Origin: Oligoflexales bacterium
GTDB lineage: Bacteria > Bdellovibrionota_B > Oligoflexia > Oligoflexales > RGVZ01
Assembly (NCBI GenBank): GCA_947494335.1
Contig: CANLUT010000007.1
Coordinates: 1 to 64,000, forward strand
DNA: 64,000 bases
Direction: 5' to 3'
The translations under genes and the position numbers were made by a program. This document shows, in pieces, positions 32,917 to 42,208 of the stretch. The notes beneath the pieces were generated by a model. The model saw only the letters and a list, made by a program, of their open reading frames with translations, had not been told where the DNA came from and ran no database searches. Numbering within the stretch: position 1 is the first letter of the stretch; each line of letters begins with the position of its first letter.

Positions 32917-33860
32917 TCTTTTGGCTCTGTACTTTTAGCAGGCCTAAACCGCAAGTCTTGTAAAAGACCCTCGGACTCTTCACGCCCAAAAATATTAAGT
33001 GCAAAGTCAACTGTTCCACTTGATGCGAGACCAACCACGGAGACAGCAAGCATCGATTTGAAGGTTTTCTGATGATCTCTGGATGTGAATGGATCGACTC
33101 CAAGAGCTGATCTTGCAAACATACTTGGACCTTGAGCGTCATCATGAGTCGCGTTAGGAACGCTGATTTCTAGAATATCGCCGGCAGCGTGCTTCCAAAA
33201 CTTATCTCTGCCCCTTGACGTAAAGACAAGTTTATCAGCGCCCAGCAAAATAATAGGCAGATCTATATCCTGAAGATCTTTCAAAACAGTTTTATGAACA
33301 ACGGCTGGATCAAGTAAAACTAAACCTAATACGGGAGAACCTTGACGCGCTGCAATCACAGAAGCACTGCCACCGAACGAATGGCCAACTAAAATCATCC
33401 TTGATGTATCAGCATTTCGACCAAGGATATCCGGTCGTCGGTAGATAAGCTCCGTCAATGCTTTTAAACGCGAACCATTATCAAGCCACTGATTCCGATT
33501 AGGCAAGTCACTAACTACGACATGAAAGCCCCATGATGCCAAATAGCGAGCCTGAGCGTTATGAGCATCTCGGCTTGAATAATTACCATGTGTTATAAAA
33601 ATCACTGGGATCTTCTCGATCGTCTGCGGATAAAAGTGATCAATAACTAATGTGTTATTAAAGTCGATCGCCAACTCTCGACCTCGTTTTTCAGAGACGG
33701 AAAACGGGCCGTTGCCGTGAAAGCTTCTTAATCTCGGCTCCTTAAGTATCACGCGTGAATGCAGTTCATCCACGCCTAGGCGAGTATCCGAGAAACTCTG
33801 CAAAGAAACGCAGGCATTGCCCAAGAGACTGAATACCAGCAATATTTTTGAAAGCATCAT
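32907..33860 (-). CDS. Exported alpha/beta hydrolase
   Basis: About 318 residues starting at ATG 33860, giving MMLSKILLVFSLLGNACVSL, a signal sequence (or imperfect lipobox LGNAC). The fold is of the dienelactone/platelet-activating-factor acetylhydrolase type: oxyanion strand IPVIFITHGNYSS, nucleophile in VGHSFGGSAS, acid Asp in LLGADKLVF or LLDPAVV, and a late His (NATHDDAQ). Substrate unknown. An upstream TTG frame extends to 33956 but would put 32 non-signal-like residues before the hydrophobic segment. Convergent with the 821-residue gene; divergent from the lipoprotein at 33958. Confidence 0.75.
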   Translation of the reverse strand: MMLSKILLVFSLLGNACVSLQSFSDTRLGVDELHSRVILKEPRLRSFHGNGPFSVSEKRGRELAIDFNNTLVIDHFYPQTIEKIPVIFITHGNYSSRDAHNAQARYLASWGFHVVVSDLPNRNQWLDNGSRLKALTELIYRRPDILGRNADTSRMILVGHSFGGSASVIAARQGSPVLGLVLLDPAVVHKTVLKDLQDIDLPIILLGADKLVFTSRGRDKFWKHAAGDILEISVPNATHDDAQGPSMFARSALGVDPFTSRDHQKTFKSMLAVSVVGLASSGTVDFALNIFGREESEGLLQDLRFRPAKSTEPKDQI

Positions 33861-33957
33861 TAACAACTCAAACTCCACCAGAAAATCTGCTAAAATAATC
33901 GGTACATCTCGCAAAAAATTGACAAAGACGCTCAGCGGCAATCTGGAGCCAAGCATA

Positions 33958-34518
33958 ATGCAACGACAACACTTGTTTTTTTTAAATTTTTTGATGTCTA
34001 TCCAAATTTTGGGATGTAAAAGCCTTTATGACTTCAAAAACTACTCCAAGTCTAATGTCAAAGGAAACATCTCAGGCACAGAGTGGACCTATGCTTATGC
34101 CTATACAAATCCCGAGGCTAAACTCGCCGACGGACAGGAAATTATGATTGTTTTAGTTACGGCTAAGCCCAAAAACGCATGTCCGGACGTTAACGATAAA
34201 CTCGCAGACCAGAGAGAGGTGGCCATTGCCATCGACGGCAAAATCGGAGAGATGAAAATTGGGGCTGCTTCAGATCGTCTTGAAACTAGTGACGACATGT
34301 TTACTTATAGAAAATTAGACCGCCAGGCGTCTGTAGCCTTTTTTGATCCTTCAAAGCCTAACGATGAGCAGTATAAATTTGCCACATCAGGAAAGGTCAA
34401 AATTACAAAAATTAGTAAAGAAACGATTGAAGGTGCAATTCTCGCAAAGATCAATCGATCAATTTTTGTAAACGGACGCTTTAAAGCGAAGGTTTGTAAA
34501 TACGGACAGCTTAATTAG
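33958..34518 (+). CDS. Lipoprotein of unknown function
   Basis: 186 residues. ATG 33958 has GGAG at 9 nt spacing and gives a signal peptide ending IQILGC (lipobox, Cys about 19), so it is exported and lipidated by Lgt. The mature part is beta-rich with two later Cys (ACPDVND and KVCKYG) that may form a disulfide. No family recognised. An in-frame ATG exists at 33817, but it would add 47 polar residues before the signal and overlap the hydrolase gene. Its stop overlaps that of the convergent small membrane protein by 4 nt. Confidence 0.65.
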   Translation: MQRQHLFFLNFLMSIQILGCKSLYDFKNYSKSNVKGNISGTEWTYAYAYTNPEAKLADGQEIMIVLVTAKPKNACPDVNDKLADQREVAIAIDGKIGEMKIGAASDRLETSDDMFTYRKLDRQASVAFFDPSKPNDEQYKFATSGKVKITKISKETIEGAILAKINRSIFVNGRFKAKVCKYGQLN

Positions 34519-34799
34519 TCGCAGATTTCATGCTCTATTTTACGTGGCGCATCCTGCCAGGGCCTGTATGCCCATGCCTCCGATAGCGGTAATAGAAAAA
34601 GAAGACCACCAAGAGCGCAAGCCAAAAGCTCAATATTGATTGGAGCAGCACGATGAGACTGCAGTGAATTCCAGGCGATCGCCGATGTGATAAGCGCCAC
34701 AGCCAGAAATGTTGCCGCAAAGTTTATGAAACGCTGCTTCGGATTCACAAGCAATGTCACGACCTTTGCAGATACCACATTGTCAACTTGCTTTGCCAT
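34515..34799 (-). CDS. Small two-helix membrane protein
   Basis: 94 residues with two hydrophobic segments (about 25-43 and 58-76) separated by a short loop (QSHRAAPIN). No recognised domain. It lies 26 nt downstream of another small membrane protein in the same direction, so the pair is probably expressed together. Function unknown. Confidence 0.55.
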   Translation of the reverse strand: MAKQVDNVVSAKVVTLLVNPKQRFINFAATFLAVALITSAIAWNSLQSHRAAPINIELLACALGGLLFLLPLSEAWAYRPWQDAPRKIEHEICD

Positions 34800-34825
34800 C
34801 TTTTACCCCCAATAATTTAGTCGTC

Positions 34826-35179
34826 CTACTTTTTTGTTTCTTGCGATTTTTGACTGGTAAACTTAAGGGTGCTTGCCTGACCGTGAACACCCCATCGAAG
34901 CCATGCAATAATCGTTGTTGTGCCACCAACAAAAATGAAATTCCAAACCGAAATCTGAGACATTGTAGCCAGATCAGTGGCTGCATACATGCACACCCCG
35001 ATCGCCATCAATGTGATTGAATAGGTTAAATGTGCGAGGTCATCTCGGCGATCCACACCTTTGAGGCTAGTTAACAAAATCACCACCCAGAAGGCGCATA
35101 AAAGCAAAGACCACGGAGCAAAAGGTATAACCCCATCCCACCACTCACGCAGACTACCGCTAAATAGACTGGTCGACAT
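34826..35179 (-). CDS. Small three-helix membrane protein
   Basis: 117 residues with three hydrophobic segments (about 25-40, 55-70, 78-95) and a polar C-terminal tail (KFTSQKSQETKK). ATG 35179 has a perfect AAGGAGG 10 nt upstream; a TTG at 35188 directly touches that site. Not recognised. Paired with the 94-residue membrane protein downstream. Confidence 0.55.
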   Translation of the reverse strand: MSTSLFSGSLREWWDGVIPFAPWSLLLCAFWVVILLTSLKGVDRRDDLAHLTYSITLMAIGVCMYAATDLATMSQISVWNFIFVGGTTTIIAWLRWGVHGQASTLKFTSQKSQETKK

Positions 35180-35304
35180 ACTGCCCAATCCTCCTTCGCA
35201 GTCCTAAAGATCGGCAGTTAAACCTGCGACTTAACAGGCAATACTTGCCCAGTAGGGACTCCTAGGTTACCATTAGGACACTTCCCCGCGTACTGGAGAT
35301 AAAC

Positions 35305-36369
35305 ATGCCGACCAAGGTCCTGCCATTTTTGGCTATTGTGATGATCCTCGCCACAATTGAGACTGCGCCAGCAGCAAGCCGCTCTGCAGAAGCTCGGTCT
35401 GTAACTAAAAACAATCGTCTAACCAACGAGCCATCAGGTGTGATCTCCTTTGACAAACCAGTTATCGACTTTGGACTGGTTAAAAGAGGACAAAAACTAC
35501 CAGCAAAATTTCCGTTCAAAAACATCGGAAAAGGAACATTATCCGTTCAAGGGGTTCAGGCGTCTTGCAACTGTGCAACAGTGGACGCTGCGAAAGGCAA
35601 AGCATTTGCGCCGGGGGAAAGTGGTCTCATTGAAGTTTTGTTTGATACTACCGACTATTCCGGCAAAGTCTCAAAAGCAATCACAGTCATCACAAATGAA
35701 CGATCAATGCCAGATCGCACCCTGACAATCACCGCTCTGGTAAATAGCGAGCTCGACGCAACACCGCCATTAGTAGACTTCGGCGACGTCGTACTCAACC
35801 AAACACCCCAACAGACCATAAGACTCAAAAACAATATGAAAACCGAACTTAAAATTGAGCGTATTCGCTTCAATGAAGAGTTTCTTGATGTTGGCTATAC
35901 TAAGGATGGCCGTGAGTTCACCATTTACGTTAAATTGAAGCCGACGGTACCAATTGGTTTTTTCAAAGATACTATATGGGTAAAAAATAATTCTGCATCG
36001 CTCCCCGAGATGCCAATTCCAATTCGCGCGTCAATTCGAGGTCAGATCTCTGCTAGCCCGGCCTACATTGAGTTTGGATCAGTGTCCGCGAATGAAACAG
36101 CTGCCAGACAAATCGCGCTTCGAGCCTCGAAAGAGTTTGAGATTACGGATAACTCTGTTGAATTGAATGTCAACGGCAGCAAAGCCGATGATGGTCAGAA
36201 GCTCATAAAGATCAGTGTGCAGCAGGTAGATAAGACCGGCAAAAACATATCACTCGAACTAAAAAATCCAGGAAACAAATCCGGAAGCGTTCACGGTAAA
36301 ATCACCCTTCAGACCAATAATCCCCAGCAGAAGAATTTGGTAGTAGACTTTTACGCGTTCTTCCGCTGA
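35305..36369 (+). CDS. Exported DUF1573-domain protein
   Basis: 354 residues with a signal peptide (hydrophobic 5-22, cleavage near PAASRS). The segment VIDFGLVKRGQKLPAKFPFKN followed by VQASCNCATVDA is the DUF1573 signature; a second Ig-like repeat starts with VDFGDVVLNQTPQQTIRLKN and a third with IEFGSVSANETAARQIALR. The domain is common in periplasmic proteins, but its role is not established. ATG 35305 has GGAG at good spacing. Convergent with miaB, 1 nt apart. Confidence 0.8.
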   Translation: MPTKVLPFLAIVMILATIETAPAASRSAEARSVTKNNRLTNEPSGVISFDKPVIDFGLVKRGQKLPAKFPFKNIGKGTLSVQGVQASCNCATVDAAKGKAFAPGESGLIEVLFDTTDYSGKVSKAITVITNERSMPDRTLTITALVNSELDATPPLVDFGDVVLNQTPQQTIRLKNNMKTELKIERIRFNEEFLDVGYTKDGREFTIYVKLKPTVPIGFFKDTIWVKNNSASLPEMPIPIRASIRGQISASPAYIEFGSVSANETAARQIALRASKEFEITDNSVELNVNGSKADDGQKLIKISVQQVDKTGKNISLELKNPGNKSGSVHGKITLQTNNPQQKNLVVDFYAFFR

Positions 36370-36370
36370 T

Positions 36371-37798
36371 TTAGTGTACTAGCTCGCCGACCAAAGCCGT
36401 CTTATTTCCTCCCATAATTTTAACAGGGAGAGTCTTGCCCGCAAGATCAGCCGAACTATGAACGCGTACAACCCGAAACTCTGGAGTTTTGCCAATCCAA
36501 ACTCCGGGTTCTTTTTTACTGTTGAATACAAAGAGTACATGTTTAACTGATCCAACATCTGCCAGAGCCAGTTCCAGGGTAATCTTGTCCTGAAGCTGAT
36601 TTAAAGCCGCAAGGCGGCGCTCTTTGATGTCCTCAGGTATCTGATCCAAAAATCTGGTCGCAGCAGTACCCTTACGCGGTGAGTATTTGAACGAGTAGAT
36701 AAAGCTAAAACGCACAGCTTCTATAAGCCTCAATGTCCCTTCAAATTCTTCCTCGGTTTCACCGGGAAAGCCCACAATCAGGTCGGTGCTTATCGCAATT
36801 CCAGGGACGGCGTCTCGCAGCCATTTAATGCGCTGCATATATTCTTCGACAGTCACCTTGCGTTTCATTCTTTCAAGGGTTCTATCGTGTCCAGCTTGAA
36901 CAGGAAGATGGATGTATCGTCCAAGCTTAGGATGACTTGAAAATAGCTCGGCCAATGGCTTGGTAAAGTCATGAGGATTTGATGTCGTAAAACGAACCCG
37001 ATCTACTCCCGGCAAATCAGACACCGCCTTAAGAAGCTCAACAAACGGGCCTCCATCAGCCGGTACATCATCACGACCCAACAGGTCTAGACCGTAACTA
37101 TTCACGTTCTGTCCAAGCAATGTGATTTCCTTGGCTCCTTGCGAAACCATGTATTCAACTTCTTTGACTATCTCTGGAATTGGCCTGCTGATCTCACGGC
37201 CGCGGGTAAACGGGACCACACAAAACGTACAGAAGTTATTGCAGCCTTGGATGATATTCACGAAGCGATTCACTTCTGGTTTACCAGAAATTGATGGAAT
37301 ATGGATCATCGGCTCATCACTAATAGTCGAATGCTCCGCCCCCCGATCACCATGTTCATCTTTATGACGATCAAAGCCCGTCGCGACTGCAGACACCCCG
37401 GTCTGCTCACGTTCCTCAAGAAGACGCGGCAACTCATCAATTTTTCCAGGTCCAATAAGAACATCGATCTGAGGAGCCAGCTCAATCAATTTTTTACCGT
37501 CAGCCTGAGCCACACAGCCAGTAACCGCAATTTTTAAACCTGGCTTTTTTGACTTGATGCGATCAAGAACTCCCAGCCGACTGAGAACCTTGTGTCTTGC
37601 TTTCTCCCGAATATGGCAGGTATTTAAAAGGATCAAATCTGCTGCTTCCGGGCCTGAAGCCGTCAGCTCATAATTGTTTGCCTCCAGAAGAGAGAGCATA
37701 CGCTCACTATCCGCCACATTCATCTGGCAGCCCCAAGTCTCAATGTGAACTTTACGCCTAAGCACCAGATTGTCAGCTTTTGTCGGCTCTACATTCAT
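36371..37798 (-). CDS. miaB: tRNA-2-methylthio-N6-dimethylallyladenosine synthase
   Basis: Radical SAM methylthiotransferase that thiomethylates i6A37 in tRNAs reading UNN codons. 475 residues: UPF0004 domain with cluster cysteines in ETWGCQMN, LNTCHIREK and VTGCVAQ; radical SAM CxxxCxxC in GCNNFCTFC; and a C-terminal TRAM domain (VKIMGGNKTALVGELV). Lies 18 nt downstream of ffh, so it is part of an ffh-miaB unit. Confidence 0.96.
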   Translation of the reverse strand: MNVEPTKADNLVLRRKVHIETWGCQMNVADSERMLSLLEANNYELTASGPEAADLILLNTCHIREKARHKVLSRLGVLDRIKSKKPGLKIAVTGCVAQADGKKLIELAPQIDVLIGPGKIDELPRLLEEREQTGVSAVATGFDRHKDEHGDRGAEHSTISDEPMIHIPSISGKPEVNRFVNIIQGCNNFCTFCVVPFTRGREISRPIPEIVKEVEYMVSQGAKEITLLGQNVNSYGLDLLGRDDVPADGGPFVELLKAVSDLPGVDRVRFTTSNPHDFTKPLAELFSSHPKLGRYIHLPVQAGHDRTLERMKRKVTVEEYMQRIKWLRDAVPGIAISTDLIVGFPGETEEEFEGTLRLIEAVRFSFIYSFKYSPRKGTAATRFLDQIPEDIKERRLAALNQLQDKITLELALADVGSVKHVLFVFNSKKEPGVWIGKTPEFRVVRVHSSADLAGKTLPVKIMGGNKTALVGELVH

Positions 37799-37816
37799 AA
37801 ACTTTGTCCCAAATAA

Positions 37817-39361
37817 TTATCGGCGATTTTTTTTGCGAGCGTCTTTGGCGGCCTTGCGCATTTTCTTTAACTTTTCACGATCAACTTTCTTGGGAGTCGC
37901 AGCGCCCAGACCACCACCAAAAAGATCACCCATTCCACCCATTCCACCAGGTAATCCACCCTGGCTCATCATGTTTTGTGCCATTTTCCGCATATTATTG
38001 AGCTGACCTAGGCCACCCATTCCTGGAATTTTACCAAGCATGCCACCAAAACCTTTGCCCATCATCCCCATCATTTGCCGCATGGATTTGAAACGCTTAA
38101 TCACATCATGAACGTCATTGGGCTTTGTTCCGCTGCCTTTGGCAATACGACGAATGCGGTTATCATTGAAAACTGCTGGATTTACTCGCTCTTGCTCAGT
38201 CATGGAGTCAATCATGGCCTTAACCTTGACAAGCTCACGATCATCCAAATTAGCTTCCTTAGGCAGCATGCCCTGCATCGGCAGCTTTGCCATAATATCT
38301 TTCAAAGAGCCCATCTGCTGAATCATGGACAGCTGATTGTAAAAATCTTTGAAATTAAATTGCCCTTCGAGCATTTTGAGCATCTCGGCTTCTTTGTCGC
38401 CTGTGTGAACACGCTCAAAGTCCTCCATGAGGCCAATGACATCTCCCATGCCTAAAATTCGGCTGGCAAGACCCTCCGGTCTAAACTCCTCAAGGCGCGC
38501 GAGATCTTCTCCCATACCGAGAAATTTCAGAGGCTTTCCCGTCACGCGTCGAATACTAAGCGCCGCGCCACCTCGGGTATCACCATCGAGTTTCGTCATG
38601 ACGACGCCTGAGATATCCAAGCGATCATTGAATGATTTGGCAGTTGTTACTGCATCCTGGCCCATCATCGCATCACAGACAAAAAAGATGTTGTCGGGTT
38701 TTGCCAGAGCCTTAATATCGTCAAGCTCCTGCATCAACTCGCTGTCAATTGTCAGTCGACCAGCCGTATCCAACAGCACGACATCACATCCGAGCTCAAA
38801 CGCTTTCTGAATGGATTTTTCGCAAATTTCTTGGGGCTTAGCGCCGTCAACGTGGAAAACAGGAATTTCCAGCTTTCGACCAAGGACTCTCAATTGTTCA
38901 ACGGCCGCTGGACGATAGACGTCAGCTGCAACCAATAATGGCTTTCGCTTAAACTTTGTCATCAAATAGTTTGCAAGCTTACCAGTTGTCGTCGTCTTAC
39001 CACTTCCCTGTAAGCCCACCATCATAATGGTTGTGGGACGATTGACGGCAAAACGAATAGACGCGTCGGGTTCACCCATCAGAGCTTCGAGCTCTTTTTT
39101 ACATATCTGTACGAAATGATCGGCAGGTGTGACGCGAACCCGTTCAGATCCTGATCCAGCGCGAACTTGAACAGTCTGACCCAACGCCTCAGACTTCACT
39201 TTGCTCAAGAAGTCCTTGGCGACCCCATACTCAACATCGGCTTCAAGAAGACTCTTACGAATCTCTCCTATTGCCTCATTAATGTTTTCTTCCGTCAGAG
39301 TTGCTTTGCCAGTGAACTTTTCGCGAGCGACACGAAAGCCATCACTCAAAATATCAAGCAT
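37817..39361 (-). CDS. ffh: Signal recognition particle protein Ffh
   Basis: GTPase that binds 4.5S RNA and signal sequences and targets ribosomes to the membrane with FtsY. 514 residues: N domain, G domain with GLQGSGKTTTTGKLA (P-loop), DTAGRL and TKLDGDTRGG, then a methionine- and glycine-rich M domain (MGKGFGGMLGKIPGMGG), ending in a basic tail KKMRKAAKDARKKNRR. ATG 39361 follows AAAGGAG by 6 nt. Driven by its own promoter (39437-39465). Confidence 0.97.
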   Translation of the reverse strand: MLDILSDGFRVAREKFTGKATLTEENINEAIGEIRKSLLEADVEYGVAKDFLSKVKSEALGQTVQVRAGSGSERVRVTPADHFVQICKKELEALMGEPDASIRFAVNRPTTIMMVGLQGSGKTTTTGKLANYLMTKFKRKPLLVAADVYRPAAVEQLRVLGRKLEIPVFHVDGAKPQEICEKSIQKAFELGCDVVLLDTAGRLTIDSELMQELDDIKALAKPDNIFFVCDAMMGQDAVTTAKSFNDRLDISGVVMTKLDGDTRGGAALSIRRVTGKPLKFLGMGEDLARLEEFRPEGLASRILGMGDVIGLMEDFERVHTGDKEAEMLKMLEGQFNFKDFYNQLSMIQQMGSLKDIMAKLPMQGMLPKEANLDDRELVKVKAMIDSMTEQERVNPAVFNDNRIRRIAKGSGTKPNDVHDVIKRFKSMRQMMGMMGKGFGGMLGKIPGMGGLGQLNNMRKMAQNMMSQGGLPGGMGGMGDLFGGGLGAATPKKVDREKLKKMRKAAKDARKKNRR

Positions 39362-39436
39362 TCAAGGCTCCTTTAGTTCAGCCAGACTATGCCACCTAAA
39401 AATCTCAAAAATCCCAGTAATGTCCGAGATTAGGAC

Positions 39437-39465
39437 CGTATAATGGGATTCGTTTGTAACGTCAA
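39437..39465 (-). promoter_or_regulatory. Sigma70 promoter of ffh-miaB
   Basis: On the minus strand TTGACG (39460-39465), 17-bp spacer, TATACG (39437-39442), 76 bp before the ffh start. Confidence 0.6.
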
Positions 39466-39509
39466 TAAAAAGGGTCAAAAGGGGGGCGTTTTGCGCCTCC
39501 TCGAGCTCA

Positions 39510-40613
39510 CTAAAATCCTGAATTTAACACCTTAAAAAACAGCCCAGATGCGTCAGCCAGGATTTTTTGGCGCCACCGGCTATCTTGCGGAAAAAAAAGA
39601 TTTTTAAGGTGCCTCGACGCCTTGGAATCAGGTCCAATTTTACCCCTTAGCCAAGCGCCGCGCTCAGATCTCAAACCACGTAACACTCTAAAATCATTAT
39701 AGGTACCAAATTCCTGTAAAATATAGCGAACTTTCGACTTTGGAAAGGCCTGGTAAATGAGGTTTGAAAAGCTACCAAAAGACCTATAAGTCGAGCGGCC
39801 CTCGATCTCGTCCAAGGTCAGCTTCACGTTCAGTTGCCGCTGCATCAGCTGAAGATCACCTTGTTCCGCGACTTCCGTCGAAAAAAGTGCCTCAAACCCA
39901 TAGGGTCCAAGTCCCGTGTGAATGTCGACGGCGAACACTCGTTGAACATCAGAAAAATTTTGCTCAAAGAAATTTTTGAGTCGTGACAACTCCGGTTGCC
40001 ATTTATCTCCGCCGTAGAAAAAACCATCGGCATAATGATACTGGCCACCTGAAAGCCCCTGCATCAAAAATTGCTTTCCTCGCCGAATAGTCATTGCCGC
40101 TAAACGCAACCAGCAAAGCCAGCGGCGCCAGGACTCGTCGGTTAGGATCTGATGCACCTGATGGTAGGCCCTACCATCAGGCAAATTGTCTCCGGTTAGA
40201 AACGCATTACGATTTAAATCAACATTATCTGCATTGTTTCGTCGAAGCCAACTCATGCCATAAGCGTTCACGGTATGAACGAACACGACGCGAATCCGCG
40301 GTAATGCGTCAATTCGCCCCGACTTTTTTAGTGCAGAGAGCTCCCTAAGAATTTGCAGCTGAGCTGCACTCCCAGCAAAGCCTTCCACTCCATGCACACC
40401 GGACACATGTAAAAAAAGATCAGATGGAGAGTTTTTAGACGAATGTCCCAGCAAAACTGTCCCAATACCAATTGAGAGACTTTCACCGCCTGGACCTTTT
40501 TGTCCAAGGTCGAGGCTTTGAAACTCGCCACCAATTTCACCAATACTTAATATGAAAGCTTTGCGTGCGTCCGACCATGAGTCAAAACACACACCACCCG
40601 TCTTTTCATTCAT
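39510..40613 (-). CDS. DUF2817 (M14-like) metallopeptidase
   Basis: 367 residues, no signal peptide. The family motifs SGVHGVEGFAGSAAQ (zinc ligands His and Glu), RRNNADNVDLNRN (arginine of the substrate site) and AVDIHTGLGPYG (third zinc ligand) match DUF2817, a branch of the M14 carboxypeptidase clan. The catalytic Glu is probably the one in ILQEFGTY. Substrate unknown. ATG 40613 has AAGG 9 nt upstream; a GTG at 40634 would overlap the preceding gene. It directly follows the 530-residue lipoprotein gene in the same direction. Confidence 0.8.
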   Translation of the reverse strand: MNEKTGGVCFDSWSDARKAFILSIGEIGGEFQSLDLGQKGPGGESLSIGIGTVLLGHSSKNSPSDLFLHVSGVHGVEGFAGSAAQLQILRELSALKKSGRIDALPRIRVVFVHTVNAYGMSWLRRNNADNVDLNRNAFLTGDNLPDGRAYHQVHQILTDESWRRWLCWLRLAAMTIRRGKQFLMQGLSGGQYHYADGFFYGGDKWQPELSRLKNFFEQNFSDVQRVFAVDIHTGLGPYGFEALFSTEVAEQGDLQLMQRQLNVKLTLDEIEGRSTYRSFGSFSNLIYQAFPKSKVRYILQEFGTYNDFRVLRGLRSERGAWLRGKIGPDSKASRHLKNLFFPQDSRWRQKILADASGLFFKVLNSGF

Positions 40614-40627
40614 CAGAGAAAACCTTC

Positions 40628-42208
40628 TCACCACTGCTTAATGGAGAGATTACGCGACGATCCCCACGCAATCTCACCCGAAGTTGTAGGCGTGTTTTCC
40701 TCATCTACATCTTCAGAGTCAAGCGGATTCGGAGGCAGAACATGAACTTTGTATTGATATTTTCCATGGGGCAAACGAAGAAGCTTGGATTGGCCATTGT
40801 CTAACACAAACTCAGTCTCTGAACTAAGTGACTGCTGCAAATAGCGTGACAAGGACGCCACTTCCTTATTCTCATCATCTTCGTGCTCATAAATAAAACC
40901 ACACTCAAAATTGAATCCCTCACCGGTGAGTTTCATACCATCTGCGATTCTCATCAGGCCCCAAGATTCAGCAAACAACGGATGCCAACACATGTCGGAA
41001 CGCGCTGCAGCAACAATCGGCGCGACTGTAACGTGTTTAGGCTTCACATCAGTTTGCCGGTGTCCCTTTTTTCGAGCCACTCGTCGCGCCAGACGCTTTG
41101 GCTGATCGTCACGGTCTGAGCGACCAAGATATTTTCGCGCCTCGGCAACCAGGCGGTCAGAAACCTCATTATCTGGCGAGATCGTGACGCGAAGAGGCTG
41201 ACGTGACGTGTCTTCAGCACGTCCAGGAATGACATCCGAGGGAATCCTCACACTTAATACGCCGACACGACTGATTCCCTCATAGAGCTCACGTAACATC
41301 GCTAATTCCTGGGTACCTTTAGCCAATCCGTATAATGCAGCCTGACGTCGCAAATCACCTTGACCTGAGCACAAAGCATTCTGCCATCGCCTTGAGGTCA
41401 TCACTACTGGAAGCTCTTCGGGAAGACTAAACTGGAGGATCTTGCAAAACTTTGCGAAGCCTTCATCGTTGGACATGTAGGTCGCCGTTTTTGCAAGCGT
41501 GGCGACGACTCCGGTACGTCTCGCTAAAATGTAGGGCTGTCTGCTCCATTTCCTGATCATTGATTTTTGAAAATCTTCTGTTTTAACAAGCGCTGGCTGG
41601 GGAAGTAAAGAATCCAATGTACACTTTGCTGTTTGTCCCACGACTTCAATAGCCTGGCAGTCCGGGATCATCTTCACCATCACATCTTTGACAACAGCTC
41701 GAAGAGGGGCTAACGATTCTTCACTTACAACTAAAAAATTGCCCCGATAACCTCGCATGCTCTCACATGCCGTTTGTTTGATTTCTTGTGGCATTACGAA
41801 GCCTGTGACTTTAGATTCGGAGTCTTCAATAGTCACAACAGAAATATGACCAGCGTCCTCCTCGAGGACCATGTCATATCCGACACCCAAAACATGAAGG
41901 GTTGTTCGGAATGAAAACTTCTGATCAATGCAAGACCGCGCATTCATCAGCACAAAAGCAGAAGCAGATGGATTATTCGAGGAGCGGATTTCGATCCAAT
42001 TTTCTTTGACCGGGTCAACAATTGATATCAACTTGGATTTTTTTTCAGCTTCCGGAGACGTTGACTCGCGCGTCACCATCCCAGGATCAGTGGAGTTAGG
42101 CATATGACTCGAGCATGACGCTCCGGTCATCATCATGAATAGTAGAAATGGGGAAATAGAATGCTTAGCGGCGCTCAATCTTTTGAACGGCGAAAATGAC
42201 TTTTTCAT
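40628..42208 (-). CDS. Lipoprotein of unknown function
   Basis: 526 residues beginning at ATG 42208, preceded by GGAGG at 5 nt. The N-terminal hydrophobic segment ends TGASCSSHM, an approximate lipobox with Cys about 32, so the protein is probably a periplasmic or outer-membrane lipoprotein. Seven or more further Cys suggest disulfides. A basic low-complexity region (KRLARRVARKKGHRQTD, about 395-412) interrupts otherwise mixed structure; the C-terminal about 60 residues are beta-rich. No family recognised. Its start lies 44 nt inside the upstream tail-tube-like gene, so the two are translationally coupled. Confidence 0.6.
   Translation of the reverse strand: MKKSFSPFKRLSAAKHSISPFLLFMMMTGASCSSHMPNSTDPGMVTRESTSPEAEKKSKLISIVDPVKENWIEIRSSNNPSASAFVLMNARSCIDQKFSFRTTLHVLGVGYDMVLEEDAGHISVVTIEDSESKVTGFVMPQEIKQTACESMRGYRGNFLVVSEESLAPLRAVVKDVMVKMIPDCQAIEVVGQTAKCTLDSLLPQPALVKTEDFQKSMIRKWSRQPYILARRTGVVATLAKTATYMSNDEGFAKFCKILQFSLPEELPVVMTSRRWQNALCSGQGDLRRQAALYGLAKGTQELAMLRELYEGISRVGVLSVRIPSDVIPGRAEDTSRQPLRVTISPDNEVSDRLVAEARKYLGRSDRDDQPKRLARRVARKKGHRQTDVKPKHVTVAPIVAAARSDMCWHPLFAESWGLMRIADGMKLTGEGFNFECGFIYEHEDDENKEVASLSRYLQQSLSSETEFVLDNGQSKLLRLPHGKYQYKVHVLPPNPLDSEDVDEENTPTTSGEIAWGSSRNLSIKQW

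Noticed and set aside
33817-33957. N-terminal extension of the lipoprotein gene
   Set aside because: It would overlap the divergent hydrolase gene and place 47 polar residues before a clear signal peptide; the internal ATG at 33958 has a good ribosome-binding site.
42165-42208. Frameshift joining the tail-tube-like and lipoprotein genes
   Set aside because: Each gene has its own start, the second a good GGAGG site and signal peptide, so a simple overlap with translational coupling explains it better.
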